Assembly: GCA_951804985.1 (NCBI GenBank)
Contig: OX638133.1
Coordinates: 3,988,501-4,052,500 of the forward strand
Direction of reading: 5' to 3'
From: Dryomyza anilis
Taxonomy: Eukaryota > Arthropoda > Insecta > Diptera > Dryomyzidae
Length of the DNA: 64,000 bases
Numbering within the stretch: position 1 is the first letter of the stretch; each line of letters starts with the position of its first letter. A program made the translations under genes and the position numbers. Of this stretch, positions 1-12,092 are shown piece after piece. The notes under the pieces were generated by a model. That model saw only the letters and a program-made list of their open reading frames with translations. It was not told where the DNA came from and made no database searches.

Positions 1-73
1 TCACATGACCTATATTTCAATTTAATAAATGATATTCTTATAATTATAATAAATAATACATAAGTAATACAAC

Positions 74-341
74 ATATCGTCGTTGTAGAATAAAAAGTCA
101 CCAACTACATTTTCAAAATGCCAAATATTCATTTACAAAAATCTTTATACATCTATCAATTTTTAATCTATGATCTATCACATCTTTGATTTACCACATG
201 ATAAGAAAATGTAAATCTATCAATTGATATTTCAACTTTAAAAATGCATCAATTACTTTTTATAATATTAATCAACAAACTCGAAATTTTAGTTTTTCAT
301 AAAAATGTATTTGGTGACTTTTCGTTCTACAAGGACGATAT
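74..341. mobile_element. MITE family B, copy 1
   Basis: The two ends are near-perfect inverted repeats of about 38 bp, beginning ATATCGTCGTTGTAGAA on the left and reading ATATCGTCCTTGTAGAA from the right. The interior is AT-rich and non-coding. Two further copies lie at 17069-17317 and 23190-23441. This fits a non-autonomous DNA transposon; the superfamily cannot be assigned from these copies alone. Confidence 0.75.
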
Positions 342-1122
342 ATAAATATTTTATCATAATAATGAATTTGTTTATTAAAATTCAATAAAAATAAAATTAT
401 TATAAAAATGTATTAATAGTTTATACGAGTTATAAATCTGGTAGTTGATTTTGTTCTTATGCAAATTTTCATAATATTATAATTTCTTAACTGTTGAGCA
501 GCATCAATTTTATAAAAAAGACAAACCAAATAATATTACATCATATTCATAACCATATTGAAATTTGCATTAATATGATGAATTTAGCATTAATTATATT
601 AACGATATCATCATATTCGTCATGAGAATTTTTATTTTGTCACATAAACATTATGCTCAGTAGTAAAATTCAGGGGTAAGAAGCAATGCTAGCCCAGATT
701 CTCCTGCAGGTTTTTTTGCGAAGAGACTTAAGGTGCTCAAATGAAAGGAAATTCTTTAGCGATTACACGTTTTCAGTTATTTTCAGGATTCGTAAACACT
801 GGAGACATCTGAAACACTTTAAACGGTAACCGTATAGGATATTTATAGTCGACTAATACCGACTATATGTTTTATAATTCTTACTAACTTCTTTATACCA
901 ACTATCAAACTATCTCTGCATCAAAATTTATTATGTGACCTAGCCTCCATACCTTTTTTGTTGTTGCTACTACCTGAAATACAAATTTTAATAATACGAC
1001 CTAGGATTGTAGAAAATGCTTCGAGATTGAATTTTAAAATTTAAAATTAAAAATTTTTATATATATTATTATCATTGTTAAAGAAAATGTTTTTCTTATT
1101 TTTGAACTTCAGAATTTTGAAT
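342..1122. other. AT-rich stretch without a recognised gene
   Basis: No credible coding frame is present. A short run near 555-625 contains CATTAATATGATGAA-like words resembling family C elements, perhaps a decayed fragment. Nothing else stands out. Confidence 0.5.
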
Positions 1123-1808
1123 ATATCGTCACTATCATGCCAAAGGGGTGAATGTGCAATTTTTGACATTTGCGTTTTTTTGCATTTTTGAATGTAGTTT
1201 ATCCTCAAGTATGCTGTGCCAAAATCGCGTGTCATTTTGTTGGATATTTCTAGCCACAAAAGACAAAACCAAAAGGGCGAATTTGAAAAATTGAAAATCT
1301 TGTCATGCCAAAAGGGTGAATCTTTTCGTTTTTTCGCCATAACTTATTATTGGTATAAGATAAAATAGTGGTGTAAAGGTATTAATTGTTTATTTTTAAA
1401 GCACCTATCGATCTGCATCATTATTTAAAAATATTTTGCCAAACATTTTTTAGTGCAAATAACAAATGGCAATTAATGTTTGACAACATATTTTTAATTA
1501 ATGATGCCAACATATAGGTGCTTTAAAAGCAAACAATTAATGCCTTTACATTACTATTTTATAGTGCGCTAGTAAAAAGTTATAGCATAAGAAACAAAAA
1601 TATTTGCGTTTTCATAATTTAGTAGGTTGTCCAAATCTAAATATATTTTATATAAATAATAAATAATAAACGAGTAAACCAAAATAACAAAAAAATTTAA
1701 AAAATAAACTAATTTTGTTAATTTTTAAAGCAATTCAAACTTTAAAATTTGATTTCCCCATATTTTTAAAAATGCACATTCGCCCCTTTGGCATGACAGT
1801 GACGATAT
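1123..1808. mobile_element. MITE family A, copy 1 (fold-back type)
   Basis: The ends are inverted repeats of about 40 bp starting ATATCGTCACTRTCATGCC and continuing through AAAGGGGYGAATGTGC. The word GCCAAAAGGGYGAAT recurs subterminally near 1270 and 1305, as expected of transposase-binding repeats. The middle (about 1350-1570) is a long imperfect hairpin whose arms carry AAAGCACCTAT and ATAGGTGCTTT. There is no transposase; the apparent 97-residue minus-strand frame across the left end is a product of the repeats. A related 994-bp copy lies at 62787-63780 in the opposite orientation. Confidence 0.8.
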
Positions 1809-2640
1809 GACAATATTAAGGAATACATTAATAAATTTATAAAAATTGTTTATTTAAAATATTTGTGTACGTTCTAAAAAACCTAGATTTTATTTTCTTA
1901 AATAAAAATAATTTATTATTTTCCGTATTCAATTACCTAAAGACTTGAATTATTATGAATGCTTTATATATATTTTTTTTCACTTATATAAAATATTTCA
2001 TCTCTGTCGGTAATAAAACGGTTATGAATTATTATTATTTATTTTTCATAAATGTCTCCGTAACAATATGCATATTAAATGTAATTTCTGCAGGCTAGTA
2101 CAATTCTCATCCTTCTCCCCCATACTCCATCATATATTTCACTCTCCCACACTCTTACTACATCTCTCTCTTTCGCTTTCGTATATGTTACTCACGTGCT
2201 TAATTAAATGATTTTATTGTCATGTCATATTTCCCCAGCTCACCCTACATACGCGACAATGAGCGCTCATTTTGATAGTAAAGAGCACAATGAGATGTTG
2301 AGCATTAGTGTTTGTACGTGGAGAAATTGTGTCACAAATATTTGTGACTTTCACTGTTATGCCCCCCCATTGAAATTAACTGTAATTTGCTCTTTATAAA
2401 CAACCAATGGGAGTAGGAGAAAAACTGCTCACACATTAGTTGTGAGGTTTTAGACAAATTTTATTGAAGTTCAATTAAATATGTTTTTAAAATACTATTA
2501 AAATTGATATCACAATATTATTTATAATTTTCAATTTGTACATCACGTTTTTAAAGGCATCACACTTTCTCTTTTGTGCTCAAGACAGCTATCACCGTGA
2601 GCCTTTTTAGTACATGTCTCGTTACTTGTAATAATTAAGC
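1809..2640. other. AT-rich region, no gene seen
   Basis: Mostly AT-rich DNA. From about 2090 the sequence becomes pyrimidine-rich (CTCATCCTTCTCCC), after a splice-acceptor-like TTTCTGCAG. No supported exon. Confidence 0.4.
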
Positions 2641-3462
2641 TTTTCTGCACGTTTTTCCCGCTATACGCGCTCTCTTCCGCCATTTCTCTCAGTGTTCGCC
2701 ATCTCTCTCAGTACAAAGATATTGGCTCCCACACTCACAACACCCACTCATTGCTCCATCACCAATACCGTTGTCACCTTTAGTCGTAGTTTTTCGCTCT
2801 CTCTCTCGTCATCAACAGCTCCTTCGCAGTTTTTCGCAAGTTCTGATGCTGGCTGCCAAATTCAGTTCGTTCGAGTTCACAGTTCACAGCATCTTTGCAA
2901 ATTCGCTGCGTCGCATTCAGTGCAGGAATTTGCTCGTGTGCAGTTGTGTTCGCGCTCCGTGTCCTTTGCGTTGCCCACACAGAACTCCTCCGACGACAGC
3001 TAAAACATGGGGCTTGCTTGCTTCGCGTGGAACACAAACTGCGGAAGTGAATCTTGTATAGAGTACGCGGTAAATCAGTGCGCTACACTTTGAGTGCAAA
3101 ATATTTGTTATAGTTCGTATGTAGTATTTGTGGCCATGCTGTCCTCGTCGTAGTCGGTTTCCAAATGTGTGTCTGTGTTTGTGTGTGTGTGCTTGGAAAA
3201 GCGCTGGAAAATGGCAGAGTAACTTTTAAAAACTCATAAATAACCGCATTTGAAAATTCTATTGCAAATTGTAAATTATTTTTGACTCGTTGCGAGTTTT
3301 AATGGTCGTCGTCGTTCTCGTCGTGGTGTAGCATAAAATCGCAGCATCCTGGCAGAGTCATGTGGACCACCAGCAGCACAGCTGCTGACTTAAATGGCGA
3401 TCAAACGGAAAACTATGAAGGAAATTGGAAAAACGACTGACTGTCTGACGATAAATTAAAAT
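2641..3462 (+). promoter_or_regulatory. Putative promoter and untranslated first exon
   Basis: This segment is clearly richer in G+C and CpG than its surroundings and holds several initiator-like TCAGT words (for example near 2862, 2917 and 3075). It contains CTCTCTCT runs and ends at a consensus splice donor, GTAAGA, at 3463. The open frames inside start at GTG or TTG rather than ATG and have low-complexity Ser/Cys-rich translations, so I read it as 5' untranslated rather than coding. A GT-rich run lies at about 3165-3191. No neighbouring coding exon can be tied to it within the window, so the assignment is an inference from composition and the donor site. Confidence 0.3.
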
Positions 3463-3468
3463 GTAAGA

Positions 3469-4319
3469 TATCCTGCAAAATAAACTTTATATCCGCTTAA
3501 ATGTTTTGAAAATAAAAAATATATAGAGATTGCTGCCATTTTACTGCTAGTTTATATTTTCAGAGACAACAATAAAGTCAAACTATATCATTTATTTTAA
3601 GTTTTAAAAAGTATTTAAAACTCATTTATGAACTATTCAAATTAACACTATTCAAATTAGAATTGTCTACTTGATGACTATTAATGCAATACTCAAGCAG
3701 ACTATGCAAGACTTTTATTACGATAGTTACGAAGTTGTGATTAATCATTAAAACATGATTCTTATTGAATTTTTGATTCCAAAACTATTGATCTATCGAT
3801 CAAATTATTTTTAGATTCTATGCTTCAAAAAAAATCAACAATAATTCGTATTACTTTAAGTAAATACGAAAAACGTGTAATTAAAAATGATAAATGTCAA
3901 ACAATCAAAGTTAACATTTTTTACAACATTTTTCCTAAATTACGATACTTTAATCTAGAAGACATAAAGATTTTAAAAATATAGGCACATCGCTTGGGAC
4001 ATAGCTTGGGGCCGCATATACGAACTTTTTGGCCAATATTGAATAAAACTTTTATGTTTTTAATGTTTATCAATTTGAAAAACATTACTAAAATGAATAT
4101 TTATTTATTGGATAAATAAAAAAAACGTCGCAGAGTTTATTGCATTAAAGCAAATATTATATAAAAAAATTAAATTTGAGATTTTTGTTACGAGATTCTG
4201 AACCTCGCACACTTTGACATGTTATTATTCGAGTTATTAATTTTTTGATTTCTGACTTAACATTTACATGTAATTTAGTGGTTAAAAATGTAAAATTCTG
4301 AAAATGTAATAATACCATA
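3469..4319. other. AT-rich region, no gene seen
   Basis: Sequence following the putative donor site. It is AT-rich with no recognisable coding frame or repeat structure. Confidence 0.45.
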
Positions 4320-4545
4320 TAAAGGGTTTTTCAATAAGAGCGCTACAAAAGCTTTTTCAAGGGTTTTTCAACAGGGACGCTACAAAAGTAGAGGGACAGG
4401 GACAGCAAACGACGCCATATTTCTTGCCGCTCTTTTGAGATTTATCTTTAGTAAAGTTTGCCATTTCATGGTGGAAAGATATACGAGCCAAAAACGAGTC
4501 GAAATTATTAAAATTTACTACCGAAATTCGAATTCGTATATCTGC
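4320..4545. mobile_element. MITE family K, copy 1 (single end)
   Basis: It begins after a TA with AAGGGTTTTTCAATAAGAGC and then restarts about 37 bp later with GGGTTTTTCAACAGGGACGC, so the terminus is partly duplicated. The body continues through GACAGGGACAGCAAACGACG and ends near CGAATTCGTATATC. The same end is found at both ends of the element at 34508-35121 and at 60718-60904. Only one end is present here, so this copy is truncated or a solo terminus. Confidence 0.7.
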
Positions 4546-4659
4546 TGCAGAATATGAATCCGGGTTTGGCACGTTTTTTCCGCCTCAACTAAAAATTGTG
4601 AGTTATTAAAATTATAAAATATATATTTATTGTGGGCAGATCATATCCAGTTCAAGATT

Positions 4660-4830
4660 CAAGATTAGTGCGCCGGACTGCGTACCGAAAGTTCCCTGGT
4701 TCAAGCCTGGACTGGGACTAACAACATCTTTTCATAGAAACATTTTTCTATACCGCGCTACCTCTCGGCAGTAAATGGCAAACCTATGAGAGTAAAACAT
4801 TGTCTATGAAAAACTCTCGCCCGCCGCGGA
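4660..4830 (+). repeat. tRNA-derived SINE, truncated copy 1
   Basis: The copy starts inside the tRNA-like head at GATTAGTGCGCCGGACTG, keeps the B-box-like GGTTCAAGCC, and continues into the shared body (TTTCTATACCGCGCTACCTC). It breaks off after CTCTCGCCCGCCG, so the 3' part and the ATT tail are missing. Better copies are at 8577-8865 and 41652-41969. Confidence 0.75.
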
Positions 4831-5050
4831 TAACTTATAGATCTTTTACAATTTTTGAAAAAATGTTCATGAAAAAAATCTTAACTTTACTGAATTTTAT
4901 CTCCATAACCATTAAAGATACAAACTCCAATTTTAAAACTTAAGTTCTTCCTAGTTCTGTCAGTACAACACTTTTTAAATTTTTAAAATCGGTTGAGTGG
5001 TTCCGAAAATACTGAATTTCACCCGATTTAAGAGCGTTTGGGCACACTGT

Positions 5051-5393
5051 CCCTAGTAGAAATTTTGGTAAGGCCATGGTCATGAAGTGATCATGTCATT
5101 ATTTGAGATGATCGGGATATGAAGAGGCCCATAATGTCCATGATCATGCATTGACCTCAGGCCATGATCATGTACTGATCGGGCAATTCCCCATTTTAAT
5201 ATTTACCCGACAATTGCCTTGTCTGAGCACGAGCATAATAGGGTTTCTCTCATTAATCTCGATCATTGCCTGATGTTAATTTCGTTATGAGGAACAAATA
5301 ATGTAACCCTGCTATGGTAAGCATGAGAAGGGCATGCAAAGGCAATGATCATATTTTCTCTAATATGGCGCATCGGGCAAATTTCTACTAGGG
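5051..5393. mobile_element. MITE family H
   Basis: The element is bounded by inverted repeats CCCTAGTAGAAATTT on the left and AAATTTCTACTAGGGG on the right. The interior is rich in ATGATCATG-type short palindromes (for example GGCCATGATCATG near 5160). There is no transposase. A similar terminus, GGGAAATTTCTACTAG, occurs near 22777 and may be the end of a diverged copy. Confidence 0.6.
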
Positions 5394-7464
5394 GTGCGCC
5401 GCACAGAAGTGGAAAATTTTGAAGTAGGAATATTGTCATACTTGGTATGTGCGATGAAGTTGGTTTCAATATTTTTTAATCACTATAAAGCCGACAAACA
5501 GCAATATAATATCTTATATTTCTTTTTAATTAGTTCTTAAAATTACTACTATTTTTTTTTTTTGTATAAATATCGAACGCAATAAAAACTACACCTATCC
5601 AAACGAATGTAATTTATATTGCTGTGAATATGAATTCATTATATTGGCCAACACTTTATATTATACATCAATACATCATTTACATGATAAAGCAAACGAA
5701 TGAAGAAAATACTGCATTGAGTTGATGATTCTCTCGTATTAAACAAAAGTCTCCACTCGGAGTCTGACGTCGTCGGCGGTACAGACACACCATACCGAAA
5801 GACAACACGGACATACAATCCAACAGATATAGTAGTATGGGAAAAAATGACAGACGTTATTCAGTCAGTGGTAGCAACAAAAATCAAAATAAAAGGTTTT
5901 GAATTGATATGGCGCATTGTATATATGTATTACAATAACTACAACAATATTCACGAGACAGTGATGAAGTGCAGAACACAAAGTACAATAACAACTACAA
6001 CTCAAGTGCTATAGCAACAACAACAATATCACAGGCAAGAATAATAGAAATAATAGATGGAGAAAAAAAAATTCATATAGCAAGTACAAGTTTTAAAATA
6101 CTTTTATTTGCATTTTTCATACACGCTACTTTTAAATAGTGACCGCATTAAGTGAGTGTTACTAAATGAACAAAATTTTTAAAATCTTTTTTTACCACAA
6201 CAATAAAGTAATAAACTTGATCACGCATTTTACTGTCAAATTGAAAATAAATTTATAACAATCAAATTGAAATTTTATAGTACAAAATCAATTGTTATAA
6301 ATTATACAACAGAGAGGAAATTATAAAAAGGAAATTGATTTTTTTTTATTACCTTTCGGCGGACAATGTCAAACTTTGTAGAATAAAACAATTCCTTTAA
6401 ATTTACGCCCTTTTAGAACGGCATTCAAAGACATGTAAAAAACATATATGTAAAATGTAGGAAACATATTACATTTCATTTATGAAAATACGTACAAATC
6501 ATGTATATTTTATGAAAACTTAAACATATTCCATCAAATATTCATGAATTGTTTATTTGTACAAAAAAACACACCTGTATTTTGTAGCTCCTTAAAGGAT
6601 TTGCTTTATTTAAGAACCGTTTTACAAAGAAAATCGAATTTTTATATTCAATGCAATATTTGTTTGGATAAGAGTATAATATGTGATTAGAAAGTTTCAG
6701 CTTTACTCGTTATCACACAATAGGCTTCTTATAATTAATAAAAAAATCTTTTATTAAAAATAATACAGAAGTTTTTCAGTTTTCGGGTTTACGGGCGGAG
6801 GGACGAATAGCTAATCGAAGTTAGGAATGTTCATGTTCATCTCATTAGTGTAATTAATTTTCCAAACCGAATATATAAGGTGTCCCATGTGAGGAGTAAT
6901 ATGATAATTTTTATTTTTGATAACCTGCTATAACTCCGCTGATAAGATCTATTGAAATCGCCATCTTTTAAATTTCTATAATCCTGAAAATCGCAAACTT
7001 CTACAAAAAATCATTTTAATTTTTTTTTTATAAAATAGAAGTCGTTTATGACTGACTATAATTTAATATTTTATTTCTCAACTCTGCTCTAAATTCGCGG
7101 GATATGCAAAAACGGAAATAGAGGGGAGCACATACAATTTCAGTAAATCTGTGTGTGTGTGTGACTGGGGGGAGATATGAATGAGATGAGAATTATGATG
7201 AGCACGATGACGGTGATGATGCTGATGACGATGACGATGCTGCCATATGCACTCATTTGCGAGATGTAATAAAATATAAATATTAAATTTGTAGCTAGCA
7301 AATGATGAATAAAATACTGCATAAAATAAAAAAAAAATGCAAAAAATAATAATAATAAAGTAGGAAATATATTTAGTAAGTGTAAGTGTGGAATATGTAG
7401 TATCTTGAAATGAAAGGGAAAATAATTGCTTGATATAAGGATGAACATATAACATACTGTGTTA
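5394..7464. other. Non-coding region with a promoter-like island
   Basis: Mainly AT-rich DNA. A higher-complexity island at about 5730-6060 (GACGTCGTCGGCGGTACAGA, then TTCAGTCAGTGG) resembles untranslated or promoter DNA, but no splice or start signal decides it. A segment at 6131-6194 is shared with 13332-13392. A GAT/GACGATG-rich microsatellite lies at about 7185-7240, and minus-strand frames over it are low-complexity artefacts. Confidence 0.35.
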
Positions 7465-8215
7465 TAGTATATTTAATAATATGGTTAATAATATGATGAA
7501 CAATATGTTTAACAATATGTTTAAAAATATGTTCAATAATAAGTCCAATAATAAGTTTCAATAATATATTTTATAATATGTTCAATAATATTGTTACGAA
7601 AATTCAGTCTACGGAAAACTGTTCTACGAGTTCGTATCGCTGGATTGTGTACAAAATAAAAACGCACTTATATTTGGTTTTAACTAGTATTATTTCAACT
7701 AGTATTAATTAACTTTATTAATTTAAATAACAACTTAAAGAATAATCACTTATATCAACTGCTGAATTACTACAATTTATCTTTACAATGTTCACTCACG
7801 AGACGCACTAGTTCACTATTAAATCACAACTGAAGTGCTGTACCTCTGATGCGGCTCCCTTATATACTGCATGCATCAGTTCGACACGTTTCGACAAGCT
7901 TCGATTTGTTTCGAGAACCTTCTACTCGTTTCGTGAATGACGCATGCTATGGTATCTCATTCGCACTCATGTGTTTTAATGCGCTGATCTTCCATCTCTT
8001 TCTCGCACACTGCGTCAGTGCGCTGAATGATCTTCCGTCTCTTTCTAACACATGCTTAGTGCGCTGAATTGTCTTGCGTCTCATTAATTATTGTTGATTG
8101 CTTGCACTATGGGGCAAATTACATCATTTCGTAAGAATATGTTAAATAATATGTTAAAAAATAGGTTTAGTAATGTATTAAATAATATGTTTAATAATTG
8201 TTTCCATATTATGCT
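7465..8215. repeat. AATATGTTTAATA minisatellite split by a solo LTR
   Basis: Variants of a 15- to 20-bp unit built on AATATGTT(T)AA(T)A repeat from about 7465 to 7591 and resume at 8137-8215. The solo LTR at 7592-8136 separates the two parts, so the array predates that insertion. Confidence 0.7.
7592..8136 (-). mobile_element. Solo LTR of a Ty3-like retrotransposon
   Basis: Read on the minus strand, the segment has the layout of an LTR: near-inverted termini (TGTTACGAAA at one edge, the other slightly degraded to TCTTACGAAA), a TATATAAGGG promoter box around 7857-7866, and an AATAAA poly(A) signal around 7714-7719. It is 545 bp long and flanked by ATAT on both sides, consistent with a 4-bp target duplication. 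No internal gag-pol region adjoins it, so it is the usual product of LTR-LTR recombination. The sequence is unrelated to the LTRs at 26782 and 31526. The short + strand frame inside has no family signature. Confidence 0.75.
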
Positions 8216-8576
8216 GTTTTTATAACCTAGACTAATGCCCGAAACTTCGGCGAGTAAATATTTATTGGTGTTCGTACCGAACAGATATTTCTTACCTATC
8301 CGGTGTTTTTACTCGTTGAAGTTACGAAATTTTGCTACACGACAGATAACTAAGCACCAATCGATTCGTTGAAGTTATGGGCATAAGAGTGAAAGGGTAT
8401 ATTCAGTTTCAACGAGAAGGTCCGTCTGTTAAAATCACATTTACAGAAATTCTAGAAGAGCTAGATCAATGAAACTCCAAAGTTACGTTACTTATACATC
8501 AACGCTGTCGGGGATTGAAAATGGGCATGAATGCTCGATTGGGACCCGTGACTTCACTACTTATGTTAAATACTTT

Positions 8577-8865
8577 ATAATAATAATAGTTTGGCACTAC
8601 AGTTCTATGAGAACTTAGGCCGAGCTCACTCTCCATTTTGAGCTGTGCGTGTTATATTTGTACTCAAAGTGGTGAGACCTACAGTTTATTGCCGAATCCG
8701 AACGGCGGGTGAGAGCTTTTCATAGGCAATGTTTTACTCTCGTAGGTTTGCCATTTACTGCCGAGAGGTAGCGCGGTATAGAAAAATGTTTCTATGAAAA
8801 GATGTTGTTAGCCCCAGTCCAGGCTTGAACCGGGGACCTTTCGACTCGCAGTCCAACGCACTAAC
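8577..8865 (-). repeat. tRNA-derived SINE, copy 2
   Basis: On the minus strand this copy runs from GTTAGTGCGTTGGACTGCGA through the B-box-like GGTTCAAGCC and the shared body to a 3' end of short ATT repeats (8577 side). The first bases of the tRNA head, including most of the A box, are missing. Confidence 0.8.
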
Positions 8866-9077
8866 ACAATATAACACAAATATCTGAGTGTTTATTTTAT
8901 TTTATACAGGACGAAGTGTATTGTTTTGCTCAGATTACTTTACGCTAAAATATATAAAAAATACATTTTCCCACGAATCGACTTGTGTTTCCAGGAAAAA
9001 TAAAAATTCGGTACACCTACTAAATCATCATATTTATGAACATAATCAAAATATTTATAAATAAATAAAAAAAAAAA

Positions 9078-9826
9078 TGAAAATTGTTCATATTATTTAT
9101 GAATATAATATTTAATATGACGAATATTGTTGAACAATATATTTTTTTTTAAATAATTAATTGATGAACACTTTATTTTGCGAATTTTTCAAAAAAAAAA
9201 AACAAATTTTTTTAAGAAAATAATTTTAAAAAATTCCTAAAAAAAATATCTAAAATAATTATTCAAAAAAAAATAATCCGATATTTTTTTTTTTTTAAAT
9301 CCAAAAAAATTTTAGCCAATTTTTTTTTTCAAAAAATATTATTTTCAAAAAAAAAACATTTTTTTTTTTTTTGGTAATATATTTTTTATAAATATTACTT
9401 TTTAATTAAAAGTTGTAATTAAAAATAAATATATTATAAAACATTTTACTAATTTTGCATGTCGTGCAACCATTAAATACGAAATAATAAAAAAAACTAC
9501 TTAAGAACTGAGAATTATGTCAAAACATGAACGAAAAATAAATATGTTGATTGAAATTTGGTTTGATGAACAGCATACTTCAATATGATGTACATATATG
9601 TTGTATTTTATGTATTTGTTCATTAATATAATACAACTTATTCTTCACATAGAGTTCATCATATTGCAGAACACATTTTCGACAGTTACGAAGCGTTCAT
9701 CATATTTATGATCGCATTCATAACATTGATGTCGTTAGTCATTAATATTATGAATGGTTCTTCAATACAATGAATCTTAGTTTGAAGATCAGAATTCATC
9801 AATTAATGTACATATTTTTCTCTGTG
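9078..9826. mobile_element. MITE family C, 5'-damaged copy
   Basis: The right half (about 9520-9826) matches the right half of the element at 59748-60714: CATCATATT-type words, ATTCATAACATTGATG and a terminal TTTTTCTCTGTG. The left part retains ATTTATGAATATAATATTT as in the copy at 45928-46259. The middle (about 9160-9400) is a long poly-A/poly-T tract, also present in the 59.7-kb copy. No coding capacity. Confidence 0.6.
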
Positions 9827-9840
9827 CAACCTTCCTTACT

Positions 9841-10220
9841 ACACATAAAAAAATAATCGACGTAAATATAGCAACCGATATTAATTAATTTCATTTATAA
9901 ATTGAGTAATGAAATTCACCAATTTAATGCAGGCATTTGCTATTCTTCGTGATATAAGCAAAAGCGTTCATTAATATGAATATTTGTACGTCAATGTAGT
10001 AAATAGTTTAGGCGCAGTTTTAGCAAATATAATTGCTGAAACTGCGCTGACTAATTAATTTGTTGTATTGACGTACACATATTCATATTAGCAAACGGAA
10101 TTGCTGATTTAACAAAGAATAGCAAATGTTTTCATTAAATTAGTGAATTTCATTGCTGGATTTATTAATAAAAGCAATTAATATAGGTTGATATATTTAC
10201 GTCGATTATTTTTTCTGCGT
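9841..10220. mobile_element. MITE family D, nearly full-length palindrome
   Basis: The entire 380 bp folds back on itself: the left arm begins AAATAATCGACGTAAATATA and the right arm ends with its complement. The arms meet near GGCGCAGTTTTAGCAAATAT and CTGAAACTGCGC at about 10011-10050. A partly degraded copy is at 45136-45428. No coding frame. Confidence 0.75.
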
Positions 10221-12092
10221 TTTTTGCTGTTTTTCCGAACACAACATTTTGACTGATATCCAATTTATGTTAACAAAATTTAGGTTTGTTCGATTTAAGA
10301 ATTGGTCGAAATATTAATTTCGGATAGGTTCCATTTTTAATTTTCAAATTTTAATAAAGTTTATATAACATTTTATTTCGTACATGAAGATATAATTTGT
10401 AGACATGATTTTCATTCTCTATAATTGGTGTAACCGCTGTGTTTAATCTTTTATCGTTTCTATAAACTTAAGCTATAAACTAAAGCTTTTTCCAATTTCT
10501 TTTTAATAAAAAAAAACAATGAATATTTCGAAAAAACACTCTCTACATCTAATGGTCACATTTGTCTTTCACCATACGTTATTCATGAAAATCTTTCATA
10601 TAAATTGTGCATCCTTCAGCTCTAAATCCTTTCGACTTTGGCGCTGCTGCCTGGACTCTCTTTTGTAGTTTCACTCTATGCCTGTTTCGCTCTTTGGCGC
10701 TCTTTACATAAATTATTCAAAGCAATTGGCCTGCTCTGCTTCGAGTTGCTTGCTACTCGAAAAATGTCCTTGCCAGCAATGACTATTTATTGTTATGCAA
10801 AACAACAATAATAGCAAAATATACAAGGATCTGAAAAATAAAAAAAATAAATTCTCCTTTTTTGCGCTATTCTTTGCAATTATTTAAATACACAAACATA
10901 TTTTTATGCATTGCATCAGCAGCACTATGCCTCCTGCAGGACCCTGCCGCAGAACAAGCGCCAATAAAAAAAATACAAAACCAGCAATAACAACAAAAAA
11001 ACGTTCAAAAGTCACTCAGCATAACATTGTTGTTCATGACAAAACTACACAAAAATGAACACCAACAAAAAAAAGGACGAAGAAAGACAAACAGATGCAG
11101 CCGCACCACAGCAACAATGGCGCAAGCAGAGCAATATAAAAAATCAAATAAATAAATATACCAATAAATACATGAATAAATAAATAAAATCAATCAACAA
11201 GTTGCTGTGGCGCGTGTGGCGTAGCAGGCGCCATGCGACTCCGCCAGGACCTTCGCCTACACTGCCACAAAATGTGACTGACTGAGTGACTGTCATCCAT
11301 TCAGTCAGTCAGTTTGTTAGTTTGTATGTCGCTGTGTGCAGCAAATGCTTTGAGCCCCATCTATTGACTTCTGTTGACTCTTTTTCGATTATTTTGCAAT
11401 GTCCTTTGGGAGAAGCAGCGCCACACCCGTAGGCGACACAGACGAAGGCACTTGGCGAAGCGCTCGTTGCTGTGTAGTGTTTGTTTAATATGTGGCAATG
11501 TTAAATTGCAATGGCAGCTCGCTTTTTAATTTATTGCAAATTTTATTTTATTTCAAATTATTTTTGAAAAATTTATTTCATTTAATATAATTTTTTAATT
11601 TATTTGTGCTTTTATTTATTAAATTATTTATTGCTGAATTTATATATATTTTTAATATTTTTTAAAAATTTGAATTATATATTTTTTTTGCACAGTACTT
11701 GCACAGTACACAGCATTGTCCTTGTGCAGGATCTGCCTTGTGTGCTAAACATATTATCATTTACCGCACGTTTAAGCGCACGTTAAACTGATGTTATCGG
11801 CGCCACTTTTTTCATTCTCTTTTATCTCGTTTTGTGCTCTTACATAGATTGTTTTTTTTTTTTTTTTGATTACATCCTTTTGACATCAGTTTCTTAATAA
11901 TAAGTACAATTGAACTTAAAAATAGCTTCATTTTTAATTCAATGTAATTTAAATAAATTAAATATATGAAAAGAATTAGGTGTTTCCTAATTTTAAGAAT
12001 AAAATTTTCATTTAAATGAAAATAATTTAACTTGAAGCTATTTCAAATTAAACTTTGCTAATAATATGAAATTTTGTTCTATGTGTGTATAA
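10221..12092. other. Unique host-like non-coding region
   Basis: About 10540-11520 has higher complexity than the surrounding DNA (for example CTCCTGCAGGACCCTGCCGC and GCGCGTGTGGCGTAGCAGGC) and CAA-rich runs, typical of fly intronic or regulatory DNA. I find no exon with a start codon or consistent splice sites. The flanks are AT-rich with homopolymers. Confidence 0.4.

Noticed and set aside
1047..1340. 97-residue minus-strand frame
   Set aside because: Lies across the terminal and subterminal repeats of MITE A; the matching peptide-like sequence appears in the other copy because it is the same repeat.
7078..7561. Minus-strand frames of 62-125 residues
   Set aside because: Low-complexity His/Ile-rich products of microsatellite and AATATG repeats.
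8577..8865. tRNA gene
   Set aside because: The tRNA-like head is part of a SINE with a shared non-tRNA body and does not form a sound cloverleaf.
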